Source: Paraspadella gotoi | Lineage: Eukaryota; Chaetognatha | Assembly: GCA_051294375.1 (NCBI GenBank) | Contig: CM119266.1 | Location: forward strand, 22,916,638 to 22,980,637 | Length of the DNA: 64,000 nt | Direction: 5' to 3' | In this document: positions 37,802 to 48,430 of the stretch, piece after piece | Layout: each line of letters begins with the position of its first letter | How positions within the stretch are numbered: the stretch's first letter is position 1 | Translations under genes and position numbers: made by a program | Notes under the pieces: model-generated | The model's database searches: none | Seen by the model: the letters and a program-made list of their open reading frames with translations, nothing else | What the model was told of the DNA's origin: nothing

Positions 37802-39142
37802 TCTCCCCTTTCATGAATTACCAATTAATTCAATGGCATCTTCTCTCTTTCTCTCCTTCCTTTTTCAAATTTATTCCGCAGGCATCGGTCTTCGCGAATT
37901 CCTAACAATATGTTTTGAAAGAAAAAGTTCGCGTCGACGAAGACGTGATCATTGTTGAAAAGGCGTCCAGATTGTTTCTTCATTTGATTAAGGTACTGAG
38001 GAAAAATTAAATTTAAAGATACAAAACATTTTTAATATTTTGAAAAGCTTCTTTCAGTTCCACCGGAACCCCCAAAGAACTTGTTAATGCCGCAAATACT
38101 TATCTGAATTTGCGTTGTTGACATTTTTATTACTTTTACAACAATTTGATTTCTTCAGTTCTTACAATTACAATTTTCCATTTCTCTTTGACTCATTAAA
38201 TCACCAATCCAGGCTTCCTCGTCTTTTTTTTTTCTTTTATCAAAGATCCGAGAGACTTAAATTTTAATGTCGACACAGATTTTCTTTTCTTTATCTCAAT
38301 TGATGAGATTTTCTGTGACTGCAAATTCGAGGGAAATGAATAGCCGAGCAAGAAAGAGAGAGAGAGGAGAACAGGAGAGCGAGGAGAGAGGAGATGAGGA
38401 GAGAGATGAGAGGGAGGAGAGAGACGGAGAGAGAGAGAGAGAGAGAGAGTGTCACCGGACTCTCATTTTAAAATTCCATCACAAAGGACGAAGCAAAAAG
38501 TGAATCCATATCTTGCCGAACTGAATTTTTTTTTAGGGGTGAGGATGGAAGCTGAACGATAAGAGAGAGAAGAGAAACAACAAAAAGAAAAAGGCGAAGA
38601 ATGAGATTCGAGAGACAAAATTAAAGTACAGAATTGATATAACATAACATACTGTGTAAATTACTTTATCGGATTCTTACTTTTTGATCGCAAATATCTA
38701 TTAATATTTTGTTTACTTTCTTCAAATCTCGGTTGTCCTTCCCATTGATTCTTCAAGTTGACATTTTGTCTTTGTTTTTCATTTTTTAAACCTTAGTATT
38801 AGACAAACGGCCACAGACCCTACAGGACGGAGGGACAGGACAATTAGGAAACTCTCGCAATCTGGCGACGTGTCAGCAATATTGGAAATGTGGGTAAGAG
38901 CTATTTACCCATTTTTGAAACAGAACCCATTTTCACTTTAAATGCTACAAAATGTTTTTTCATTTTAAGTTCCGCCCTTCTGGCGTCCCGAACTTCATCA
39001 CGCGTCTTCCCCATCCATCAATTAATTTTTTGTTTGAAAAAATTTCAGTCGGACGCTGCGAAAAAGAGGTTTAAAAGGCTTACAAATGTTACGTTCTCGA
39101 TGGACCAATTCAGGAGCTCCGGTAACATCCAAAAACCAATCA

Positions 39143-39167
39143 NNNNNNNNNNNNNNNNNNNNNNNNN
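39143..39167. other. 25-N gap, probably spurious
   Basis: Block 2 reads straight through this point (23540-23560) with no missing sequence, so the two sides appear to abut or overlap. Confidence 0.85.
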
Positions 39168-39418
39168 AATCATAATTCAGATTCTTCGACCAAAATCGTC
39201 GGGCGCTGGGAGAGATATTGAGTCAAAAGGGTCTTTTTTCCATGTGTTTTCAGTAACCAATCAGCGCGTTTAGTATCGGGACACGAGCCAATCGGAGTCG
39301 CTAACTGTCGAAAAAAGAATCACGGGGCGTTCGAAATGGGAGATCAAAAGAACTTTGTGAGTGCGTGCGTGAGCCCGACGCCGTCCTCGGAGAGGGCGAG
39401 GGAGAGCGAGCGAGACTC

Positions 39419-39705
39419 NNNNNNNNNNNNNNNNNNNNNNNNNNNNNNNNNNNNNNNNNNNNNNNNNNNNNNNNNNNNNNNNNNNNNNNNNNNNNNNNNN
39501 NNNNNNNNNNNNNNNNNNNNNNNNNNNNNNNNNNNNNNNNNNNNNNNNNNNNNNNNNNNNNNNNNNNNNNNNNNNNNNNNNNNNNNNNNNNNNNNNNNNN
39601 NNNNNNNNNNNNNNNNNNNNNNNNNNNNNNNNNNNNNNNNNNNNNNNNNNNNNNNNNNNNNNNNNNNNNNNNNNNNNNNNNNNNNNNNNNNNNNNNNNNN
39701 NNNNN
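39419..39705. other. Assembly gap (287 N)
   Basis: The sister stretch at about 23812-24210 has GC-rich DNA, a GA-rich part and A runs. Confidence 0.9.
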
Positions 39706-39848
39706 AAAAAAAAAACGAAGTCGAAGGGTAAGTTTAAGAAATTAGGCTTCACGCGCGACGAGACGAGATTCTCTCTACTTTCTCTCGTTTTACCAAAAAA
39801 ATTATGCAAATTTTCTTACTTTTCGTTGTTTGTTCGAGCGACGGGGAA

Positions 39849-40032
39849 NNNNNNNNNNNNNNNNNNNNNNNNNNNNNNNNNNNNNNNNNNNNNNNNNNNN
39901 NNNNNNNNNNNNNNNNNNNNNNNNNNNNNNNNNNNNNNNNNNNNNNNNNNNNNNNNNNNNNNNNNNNNNNNNNNNNNNNNNNNNNNNNNNNNNNNNNNNN
40001 NNNNNNNNNNNNNNNNNNNNNNNNNNNNNNNN
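39849..40032. other. Assembly gap (184 N) at a GA run
   Basis: Leaves into GAGAGAGAC. The sister stretch at 24412-24540 is mostly GA repeat. Confidence 0.9.
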
Positions 40033-40501
40033 GAGAGAGACAAAAAACGAGGCTTTGAATCGAATCGGCGGATCCGACGTCTGGCCCCTGTCACGTCACG
40101 AACCCTGGCGGCTTTCCTTAGCGGAGGAAGACAAAAAATAGGGCGAGCCCATTTTTCAAAGTTAAATGTTGACAAAAAAAAAAGAAAATATAATATAATA
40201 CTTCTCGATTGAACTAAAAATCGTTAAACCCCAACGACAGGTTTAGTTTAACATCGAAAAAAGAAAACAGTTTTTCTTCTTTTTCTCTCTAAAATAGATT
40301 TTTTTTCAAATGGCGGCGATAATTTGAGTTGAAATACGTTGGAGAAAAAGAAGAGCGACTCGGAGGATCATTTGTTTCCGCCAAAAATTGTTATGAAAAG
40401 GAGTTTTTAAACGTAAATTGTTTAAGTCATCTCGCGGAAACAAAACATCGAAGGAGATTAATGAATCGGGCTCAGAGGCCGATCTCCCTTTTTTATCGAA
40501 T

Positions 40502-40631
40502 NNNNNNNNNNNNNNNNNNNNNNNNNNNNNNNNNNNNNNNNNNNNNNNNNNNNNNNNNNNNNNNNNNNNNNNNNNNNNNNNNNNNNNNNNNNNNNNNNNN
40601 NNNNNNNNNNNNNNNNNNNNNNNNNNNNNNN
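40502..40631. other. Assembly gap (130 N)
   Basis: The sister stretch (about 25091-25410) is over 300 bases and includes a CT run at 25213-25260, so the gap is under-sized. Confidence 0.9.
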
Positions 40632-40823
40632 CAGACACTTTGGGCGTCCATTTTGACGCTTAACGAAAAAAGGCTTTCAGGCAATTTGGGTATTTTTACC
40701 CCCAGAAAAAACCCTCAGACCAAAAAGACCAAAAAGAAAAAAAAACAACAACAACAACAAAGCCACTTAAAAAAAGCAAGGCTCTCCCGCGGTCGGGGCC
40801 AGAGACGACAAAAAAGGCCACTC

Positions 40824-40850
40824 TCTCTTCTCTCTCTCTCTCTCTCTCTC

Positions 40851-40899
<49 letters not shown>

Positions 40900-40918
40900 C
40901 TCGCTCTCTCTCTCTCAG
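40824..40918 (+). repeat. (CT)n microsatellite
   Basis: Long CT run with a few CC and TT breaks. Confidence 0.9.
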
Positions 40919-40965
40919 GTTTGTTTCAAGGATGAAAACTCATCAATTCAAATTTTCCCGCACAC

Positions 40966-40990
40966 NNNNNNNNNNNNNNNNNNNNNNNNN
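40966..40990. other. 25-N gap, probably spurious
   Basis: Block 2 reads TTTTCCCGCCGAACAAAGTAG at this point with nothing missing; the flanks here repeat the same CCGC/CACA bases on both sides. Confidence 0.85.
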
Positions 40991-42378
40991 CCGCCACAAA
41001 GTAGCCAAGGTCTATAGCGAAAACCATTAGTTTGAATATATACGTCGGCAGCGGCGTCGGCGCCGGCGGCAGCGGCGGCGGCGTAGGGTGAGTCGGGGGC
41101 GGCAGCGGCCAAGATTGCCGATGGTTTACTGGAGAGGTGTCTCCCTTCTTTTCCGAGCGCGACCCTGCCTTAAAAAGGCCGCGCCGTAAAAAGGGCGAAC
41201 GGTAGAGGAAGAGAGACGCGAAGCTGATTTCGGCTCCGGAGGTCGAAAAAGGGTTGAGGGGCTGATGGAGGAGGAAGAATACTTGATGGAGAAAGGAGAG
41301 GGACTTGATGGAGAAATGAAAGTTAGTATCTGTTTCAAGTCCTAGTGCACTGTTTTTTTCACTGTCAATTTTTTAATGCACTTTTTATACTTTATTCTTA
41401 AATTCTCTCTTTTTCTTCTGATTATACATCAAAATTGACTTCATAGTATTCTTTTCTCCTTTTTCCATTAGCTTTTTTTTTTTTGCGCCGCATGAGACGT
41501 CACGTCACGTCAATGTCGTGCTAAGAAATTTTCTGTTAATTTGAAATCCATGTAAATTACAACATGACCGAGAAAGAATCATCTTTACAATCAAGTCGTT
41601 TTTAGTCACAAAATAAAATGAAACAAATCATAATATTTAACATTGGTTTCTGATTTTGACCTGAATTACCCGCGGCCCCTTGACAGCGACTTTTCCCTCT
41701 ACCCTTTGACGTTACTGGCGAAACAGTCTTCACCGATGACGTCATTCGTCGCGGTTCTGTTACGACGGCGCGGCGCCCGGCGACTCCGCCTCCGCAGCCG
41801 CCACCGCCAAGACCGCCACCGCTTTCTTCTGAACCCTGCGCCGTTTTTTGATTAATGATAAAAAGCGAAGGATTCTGCTCAACGTTCGTCGGCCGGAGAA
41901 AAAAAAAAGGAAAGAAAAATTTAGGAAAAGGATAACTTAGTTTTTAAGGCAGTATGTATATTTTTTTTTAAATTTTGACCAGATCTTGTCATTTTTTAAT
42001 GAAAACAAACAAAGTGTCTCATAAAAAAAAGCAACAAAAAAAAATTTTTTTTTTGTCGTTTTACAGTCAGTATGTTTTACATTCAATCGATTTAGAAATA
42101 ACAGGAAAAAAAAACCCTTTTTCGATGCAAAGTTGCGCTCATATTTTATTCGTTTATTCGTTCATATTTCCGCGCAGCTTTTGCGCGCAGGTGAGAAACA
42201 TCGAGGTCAAGAGAGAAAAAAACTAATCAGTATTCGCTAAAAGCGAATTCGCACTTTTAAAGACTTTTGCAAAGTTGCTGAGAAAAAAACAAATCGAGAG
42301 CTAAGATGTATGAGCCGTAATTAGCGGGCTTTTTGTTGGTTGTTTATTTGTTGTTTTGTATTCTATTACACTTAAAAA

Positions 42379-42398
42379 AGTCTCTCTCTCTCTCTCAC

Positions 42399-42475
<77 letters not shown>

Positions 42476-42484
42476 TCTCTCTCT
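42379..42484 (+). repeat. (CT)n microsatellite
   Basis: Nearly pure CT run of about 100 bases. Confidence 0.95.
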
Positions 42485-42599
42485 GCACCACGATGCAAAT
42501 TTTTCCTGGCTTTGAAGCATCTCGCAGCCCCTTCGTGTTGTTTGTTGCGATGAAAGCGGAGGCTGTTTTTCTAATTTGCATGCGGCAACAATCCTCGTC

Positions 42600-42727
42600 T
42601 ACAGAGAGAGAGAGAGAGGCGAGAGAGAGGAGGAGAAGAAAGAGAAGAGAGAGAGAGAGAGAGGAGAGGAGAGAGAGAGAGAGAGAGAGACGAGAGAAGA
42701 GAAAGAAGAAGAGAGAGAGAGAGAGAC
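42600..42727 (+). repeat. (GA)n microsatellite
   Basis: GA run broken by GGCGA, AAGAA and GACGA words. With the CT run at 42379 it forms a facing CT/GA pair. Confidence 0.9.
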
Positions 42728-43344
42728 AGTGAAAGGATATTTTAGATTCCACATTTTAAAACGTAAGTCGTTCTATAGAATTAGGAGGAAAATTAAAATT
42801 TTAAATTAATTAATTTGAATTTGCATAATTAAAATCCAAATAATATCCACAAAAAACATTCCCCGACTTTGACCTCTGAAAACCTCAACGTCCTCGGCTT
42901 TTGCGGATAGAAGAAATTCTTCTTTCCCCTCATTTGCAATTCTTTCCTCTGACCCTAAACCTAACCCTAGCCCTCACTCGGCTCAACCTCCCCGTGTCTG
43001 TTTTGTCGCCTGCTTATCCCTTCTCCCATCGTTTCTTTTATTCATTTACATCTTTTTTCCCTAACCTTCCTAAATAACTTAATTCCTTAAAACTGCTTTT
43101 TTTCGACCCCTTCTCCCGAAGTCCTTTTTCTCTACCTACCCGCTCCTTACTTGTTTAATCAATCCCCCTTCCACCTCCCTCCCATTTCTGTTCCCACCCC
43201 CACCCTTCTACATCCCTCTCAGTTTCAAGTCGTCGTTCGACGGAGACGAAAATCTAAATCTATTTTAAATTCCGAAGCCTAAAAAAGGAATCAGCATATT
43301 CGCGATTTCGACTCTGAAAGAGATTCACGCCGTGGTGCGACGGA

Positions 43345-43600
43345 GCGTGCGAAAGACTTTTGCATGCAATGTTCCTGCGTGTGAAAGACTTTCTCGCACA
43401 ATGTTCCTGCGTGCGAAAGACTTTCTCGCGCGATGTTCCTGTGTGCGAAAGACGTTCTCGCTGGATGATCCAGCGTGTGAAAGAATTTCATGCGCAATGT
43501 TCCTATGTACAAAAGACTTTTGCATGTGATGTTCTTGCATGCGAAAGACTTTCTCGCGTGATGTTCCTACGTGCGAAAGACTTTCAGGCGCGACGTTCCT
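43345..43600 (+). repeat. 32-bp minisatellite, eight units
   Basis: Exactly eight head-to-tail units of 32 bp, starting GCGTGCGAAAGACTTT and ending ATGTTCCT. Units differ by a few substitutions, but none changes the length. Most units hold the odd palindrome GAAAGACTTTC. Because 32 is not a multiple of three, all frames cycle through the unit every 96 bases, which creates overlapping open frames on both strands. These are a by-product and not genes. Confidence 0.92.
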
Positions 43601-44780
43601 GCGAGAGAAAGTGAGTTCGTGCGAAAGTGAGTGTCGTTGATAACGGTATGACCACGCGTGAGAAATATGAGTGAGCAGAAACTCCACGCTCGTGTTATAA
43701 TCGGTGCGAAGCGTGCCGGATATAATAGCTTTGATTCATCTGATAATTTCGTTTCCTGATTGAAACAATAAAAGTTCAATGCCTGAAAAGGGAAGTGGCG
43801 CACTCATTCTCGTCTCATGTTTATGTACATCTGTTAATTTGTTTAAAACTCGAGTCGCTAAAAATTTAATCTCTAATAAAATTAGATTTATTTCAGTGCT
43901 ATATAGGCTACAATTGTTACATGTAAATTTGTAAAAAATAATGAAATAAAGATTGCTAACAAAAGAAAAATAAAAATCAAACGAAGGAACTAACGTTTTT
44001 CCAAGAAAATATAAATTCTCTCCTCAGTCAGCACCCAAGTCAGAAAGCCCGAACGTCTTCCAAGGTTTGTTTGGATTCCCGGTCGGTTCGCTTGAAGACG
44101 ACGACGACGACAACGACAAGGACGACGACGACGACGACGACTGCGACAACGACAAGGACGACGACGACGACTGCGACAACGACGAGGAGAGTGGATTCGA
44201 CGCAAAGCCTCTTCTCTTTCCTCCAGATTGCAAGATTTATGTCAGGCAATAACATCAGCGTCATCGGCAAGAGGGACCGGCGCCGGAAGCCGCAAACGGG
44301 GCGCGGGTACTTGGGACAAGGGGCGCCGGGAGAGGGAGGTGACGGGAAAGACTGCGGACTAAATGGGACGAAGATGGCGTGAGAAACGTTTTCAAATTGG
44401 TGATAGATCAAAGGAAAAGATAAAGATTATAAAATCTTCGGAACCTTCTCTTTTTTTTTTTCATTTCAACTTTGATTTTCAACGGAAAGAAAATTGGTTT
44501 TTGCTATTAGTCTGAATAGATTTTATTTATATCATTGTCTAAATTTGAAAATGATATTGTTTTTAATCGTTCGACGCAACTTCCTCAATAAAAATCTTCG
44601 AACGTAAAATTTGAAAGATGTACGACAAAAAAAAACATCTTGACTCAACAGTTGTTTAAGAGGTGGCCATTTTTTTTACAGACAACATCTTTTACGTATA
44701 GGTCACCATTTTATAATAAAATCATTAAATAGACGAAACATTAAGTGAAAATTTTTTCTTCTTCTACTTCGTTTCGTCCC
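43601..44780. other. Unique stretch with GAC tract, no gene supported
   Basis: AT-rich to 43985, then mixed DNA with the GAC tract 44096-44190 followed by GATTTATGTCAGGC at 44234. 44340-44780 is AT-rich. Asp- and Thr-rich frames at 44067-44382 come from the triplets. Confidence 0.5.
44096..44190 (+). repeat. (GAC)n trinucleotide tract
   Basis: GAC triplets with AAC, AAG and TGC variants. It is followed by GATTTATGTCAGGCAATAAC at 44234-44253. Confidence 0.85.
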
Positions 44781-44799
44781 TTATCATCATAACTCATTA

Positions 44800-44881
44800 C
44801 CCAAGGCCGGAAGGAAGAGGAGAAAGAAAAGAAAAGAAGAGAGAAAGAGAGAGAGGAGAGAGAGAGAGAGAGAGAGAGAGA

Positions 44882-44933
<52 letters not shown>

Positions 44934-46320
44934 AGAGGAGTGGTAAGACATAGCGCGAGGAAGAGTTAAAAACAAAGCGACTCGGAAAGAAAAGAGCGAG
45001 CGAGAGAAAGAGTGAAAAAAAGTGGAAAAGTGAAAAAAAGAGCGAGAGAAAGTAAAAGGTCACCGAGGGAAAAGATGAAGGAATTAACGGCCCTCGAAGG
45101 CGGCGCGAGTAGAGGAGGTGGTTGAGGTTTGAGGGTGGATGGTGGAGAGTGGGGGAGGAGATGAAAGTGGGTAAGGGTTTTAAAGGAGGATGAAAAGATG
45201 GAGAGGGCGAGTGATTCGAAGATAATTCTAAAGATCGCATCGGGACGAAGACGAGGTGAAAAAGGCAGCGGATGAAAAGGAAAAAAAAAAGAGGGTAAGT
45301 TAAGGTTGGGTAAAAGATTAAAAATGACGAAAAGCTTTTGAGTAGAATAAAGCGGAAGGAAAAAAAAGTGAATGACCTTCGCGATTAAGTTGATGAGGAA
45401 ATCGATTTGGAAGGAATTATCGACTTGGATCGGAAAAAAAAAGGCTGCGGGGACGAGGTGAGTAAAACGCTTTCTCACCCGACGTTAAAGAATAACGACA
45501 ACGACAACAACAACAACAACGTCGTTGTCGTGACCGGAATGAAGCGAGAAAATAATCGAAGCGATTATGCGCGCCCGAGGCTGAAACCGGGGAGTGGAGG
45601 GGGTCGGGTCGCGGAGTGTTGAAAGTCGGGGGGGGGGAGAATGAAAGAAAATCATGACATTGACTGGAGATAATGCAAGGGATCGGTTGAGAGTGAAGAA
45701 AGCATGGAGACTGGCATGGCATGGCAGTTTAAGGAAAGTGGAACGAGGAGTGGAAGAAGAGTGGAGTGAGTCGGGGTGGAAAGCGTCGAGGATAAGAATA
45801 AAGGATGGAAGCGAAATCCAGCGACGCGAGACGAGCGAACGGAATGACAATGAGGGGAAAAACTCCCGGAGGAAGCGGAGGGAGGAAAGGAAAGAAGAAA
45901 TGGAGGAAAGTTGGAAGGAGTAAGGAAGGAGGAAAGAATAGAATAAATGGAAGAAAGATAGGGGAGAAGAAAGGGGAGGAAAGGGAAAACAAAATGGAGG
46001 AAAGAGGGGTAGAACGGGGGAGAAGCGACGTGAAGGAAGAAGGGGAGGAAAGGAAAACAGAAATGGCGGAAAGTCTAAAAAAGGACGTGGAGGAAATTAC
46101 TAGGAGGAAAAGCGAGAGTAAAAAACCAGAAAAAAAAATCAAAGAAAGTAAAAAAAAGAATTTATGAAAACTTTTGAATACTGAGAGACAAGTAAAAAAA
46201 AAGAATGTGACAACAAAAATCAAATAAAAACCGTAGAAAGAAAAAGAAAACATTATGATGGTATTAGAAAAGGAAAAGAGAGACATGGAGAGAGAAAAAG
46301 ATAGAAATTGAGAGAGAGAT
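44800..46320 (+). other. Long purine-rich domain
   Basis: The plus strand is strongly biased to A and G over about 1.5 kb, and nearly pure purine in long patches such as 45880-46160. Open frames on either strand here (the longest is 185 residues, minus, 45729-46286) are low-complexity Phe/Leu/Ser or Lys/Glu/Gly products of that bias. Two plus-strand words match strong splice donors (GT at 45295 and 45458). No gene is assigned. Confidence 0.6.
44825..44940 (+). repeat. (GA)n microsatellite
   Basis: GA run with AAG breaks, pure over about 44887-44930. Confidence 0.9.
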
Positions 46321-46388
46321 AAAAAGGGCAGAGATAAAGCTTTTCGTCTTCTTAAGTTGACGATGAAAATGTCGTAAAAAGTCGTCGG

Positions 46389-46431
<43 letters not shown>

Positions 46432-47019
46432 CTCTCCCTTTCTACGCTGCGTCTCTCTTCATCTCTCTCTCTCTTTATTATTTTTCTTTGGTGTTTTATT
46501 TTTGAGACTCTATCCTTAAAAAAGCCTCTTTTTGTTTCATTTTTATTATCTTTTCAAAAAAACTCTTTTTTTGGTGAAATTGCAAATCTTTTCAATGGAG
46601 AGAATCGTTTTTCTCAACATTTGAAGTCGAATAAATAAAGAGAGCGCAAGAACAAATAAAGAAACAAATACAGAAAAACCTTTGGAAAAAAGAAACGATG
46701 ACAGCAATGGACATAATTGTTGCAATTAACAAGAGTTTAAACTAGGTCAAGCCTTTTGTACTAAATACAGATATAGAGATTCATGCGCGTAAGTTGTTTT
46801 AATTACACTTTCAGCATAAGGGAATCGGAGAAAAGGCGTGAGAGAAAGAGAGTGAGAGAAAAAGAATGAGAGAGAGAGAATGAGAGAGAGAGACATTTCG
46901 GGGAAGAAAAACAGAAGAATCTAATCATAAATCTCCTACCCCGATTCTGATATGTCTGTCAGATTGCGATTTTGACGGGTGGCAGTAAATCTTGCTCCGA
47001 CTCTGTCGCCTCTTGTCGT

Positions 47020-47021
<2 letters not shown>

Positions 47022-47075
<54 letters not shown>
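47022..47075 (+). repeat. (CT)n microsatellite
   Basis: Pure CT run just before the hairpin at 47107; in D2 the run is interrupted (49592-49675). Confidence 0.95.
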
Positions 47076-47077
<2 letters not shown>

Positions 47078-47106
47078 CTCTTGAATTCTTAATTGTCTGC
47101 GCGAGA

Positions 47107-47133
47107 GGAAAAATCGCGGACGAGCGATTTTCC
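47107..47133 (+). other. Hairpin: GGAAAAATCGC / GCGATTTTCC
   Basis: A 10-bp stem with one extra A and a 6-base loop GGACGA. In D2 (49709-49734) the stem is perfect, GGAAAATCGC and GCGATTTTCC, with the same loop. The inverted copy near 63680-63710 keeps it in degraded form. Whether it is an RNA or DNA signal is unknown. Confidence 0.55.
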
Positions 47134-47154
47134 TGTTTTTGTCTAATATCAACT

Positions 47155-47185
47155 TGACAGTTGTCTAGCGAGTCATAATTATGAC
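47155..47185 (+). promoter_or_regulatory. TGACAG plus GTCATAATTATGAC palindrome
   Basis: TGACAG (47155-47160) is the Homothorax/Meis core. Eleven bases later comes the perfect 14-bp palindrome GTCATAATTATGAC (47172-47185), centred on the homeodomain core TAATTA. The same pair is kept in D2 at 49758-49763 and 49775-49788. Binding is inferred from motifs. Confidence 0.4.
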
Positions 47186-47398
47186 ACTAAACAAGTGTGT
47201 ACTTTAAAATGGAAGGGCATTTTTTTATAATTCAAAAATAAATTTCAAAAACATGACAACAAAACAAGTAAATACTAGTGACTTATATGTTAATGTAACG
47301 ACGACGACCGACAGTACATAGGACAACGATGACGACAAAAAGTCAGCGACCATGACAAGGACAACGACGACGAGAACAATCCACACCCACCCTAGTGA

Positions 47399-47474
47399 TA
47401 ACGACGACGACGACAACGACGACGACGACGACGACGCGGACGGAAGACGTCCAGCTCGCGCCGAGATTTATGTC
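47399..47474 (+). repeat. (GAC)n tract followed by GATTTATGTC
   Basis: GAC triplets at 47399-47440, then GTCCAGCTCGCGCC and GATTTATGTC at 47465-47474. D2 equivalent: 50008-50086. Confidence 0.8.
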
Positions 47475-47731
47475 GCGGAAAATGTTTCGCGACGTCAAAC
47501 GGTTGACGGTTGAAAACGAAATCGACCGTTCGTCATTTTTTTTCGTTGGACGTCGTCGGAATTTTCATTGTTTTCTGTCTTCGTTGTTATCCCTTACGGC
47601 GCAATCACTCACCTCCCACATATCTCACACTCACCAACTTCATCTCTCCCTCAACGACGTTTCTCCCTTCGGTTCCGTCGCCGGAAAGAATTACGATCCT
47701 CTCGAGGAAAAGAGAGACGATCATCGGACGC

Positions 47732-47844
47732 CCATCTTCCATCTCCCATTTCCCATCTCCCATTTCCCCCTCTCCCGTCTCCCATCTCTCATCTCCTTCT
47801 CCAATTTCACATCTCCTATTTCTCATCTCCTCTCTCCTTCTCAT
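47732..47844 (+). repeat. Degenerate CATCTCC/CATTTCC tandem repeat
   Basis: Seven-base units CATCTCC and CATTTCC alternate (14-bp higher period) and then decay into TCTCATC words. D2 equivalent: 50338-50453. It underlies the Ser/Pro/His-rich frames here. Confidence 0.85.
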
Positions 47845-48085
47845 TCAACCTCCGTTATGCAATATGCATTGCCGTCTCGTCGTCAACCCAAAACACTTGA
47901 AGATTCCGCGTAACCTTTCCCCGCTGCGTCGTTGTCATTGTCCCTCGTATATTTCTGTGAAACGATCGAACGCTTTCCCAACGAGGAAGAATCCCTTACC
48001 TTACTTCGCCCTTTTTCGCTTCCTTACCTCGGCCTGTCAGGTCCCCGCACTCCCGCGCTGCCCTCCACCAGCGCCGATTTCGCTC

Positions 48086-48108
48086 CGACGATAATCGTCG
48101 GCCATAAA
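48086..48108 (+). promoter_or_regulatory. CGACGATAATCGTCG palindrome abutting GGCCATAAA
   Basis: A perfect 15-bp odd palindrome (48086-48100) runs into GGCCATAAA (48100-48108). It is kept in D2 at 50692-50714. GCCAT is the core bound by Pho/YY1 and TTTATGG resembles Abd-B/Caudal-type sites. Function untested. Confidence 0.3.
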
Positions 48109-48341
48109 TTCAACGCGACCCTGACGCTGTCCACCCGGATGTAATTAAAAATACATTTCTTCGAAAACACTGACCCGGATACAATTGAAAAATATATAGT
48201 TTTTTTTCAAACGGTCGACACGAAAGTAACTCAAAGATACCTTTTGCCAACACGGAATGGCGGATTAATAAATTGATAAATGCAACGGGAAACGAAGCAG
48301 GAATGCCAAGTAATGTTTGAGATACGGTACCTAAGACCATG

Positions 48342-48350
48342 AGATGAGAG

Positions 48351-48430
<80 letters not shown>
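48342..48430 (+). repeat. (GA)n microsatellite
   Basis: GA run with AAG breaks; D2 equivalent 50945-51056 is longer. Confidence 0.9.

Larger units (their letters stand above)
30290..41680 (+). repeat. Duplicated noncoding block, copy 4
   Basis: It matches block 2 from about 13510 to 26534 in the same orientation and lacks the 942-bp insertion. Parts such as 31950-32230 contain many extra bases relative to the other copies, as in unpolished long-read sequence. It continues past 26534-equivalent into unique DNA at about 41680, so this is the copy linked to what follows. No gene seen. Confidence 0.88.
41681..43344. other. Unique noncoding stretch, no gene supported
   Basis: 41740-41850 is GC-rich with CCGCC triplets; on the minus strand it reads a Gly-rich peptide, but no start or convincing splice sites frame it. 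41880-42370 is AT-rich. CT (42379-42484) and GA (42600-42727) runs follow, then pyrimidine-rich DNA to 43240 with one short telomere-like phrase at about 42952-42975. Confidence 0.5.

Noticed and set aside
41740-41855. GC-rich patch with a Gly-rich minus-strand reading, possible exon of another Hox gene
   Set aside because: No hexapeptide, start or convincing splice borders; the composition alone explains the peptide.
42950-42980. Telomere-like CCCTAAACCTAACCCTAGCCC
   Set aside because: Only about three imperfect units in pyrimidine-rich DNA. Not a telomere or a clear interstitial array.
43345-43600. CRISPR-like array
   Set aside because: Units are head to tail with no alternating spacers and the DNA is eukaryotic. 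It is a minisatellite.
43345-43600. Heat-shock element array from GAAAGACTTTC
   Set aside because: GAA and TTC are separated by five bases and not the two of the heat-shock element.
43291-43687. Overlapping frames on both strands that repeat every 32 residues
   Set aside because: They follow from a 32-bp minisatellite that is not a multiple of three. No start context, splice sites or known domain.
45729-46286. 185-residue minus-strand frame, the longest outside Dfd, block D and the CT tracts
   Set aside because: It lies opposite the purine-rich domain and is almost entirely Phe, Leu, Ser and Pro. Low-complexity product of base bias, with no domain or splice context.
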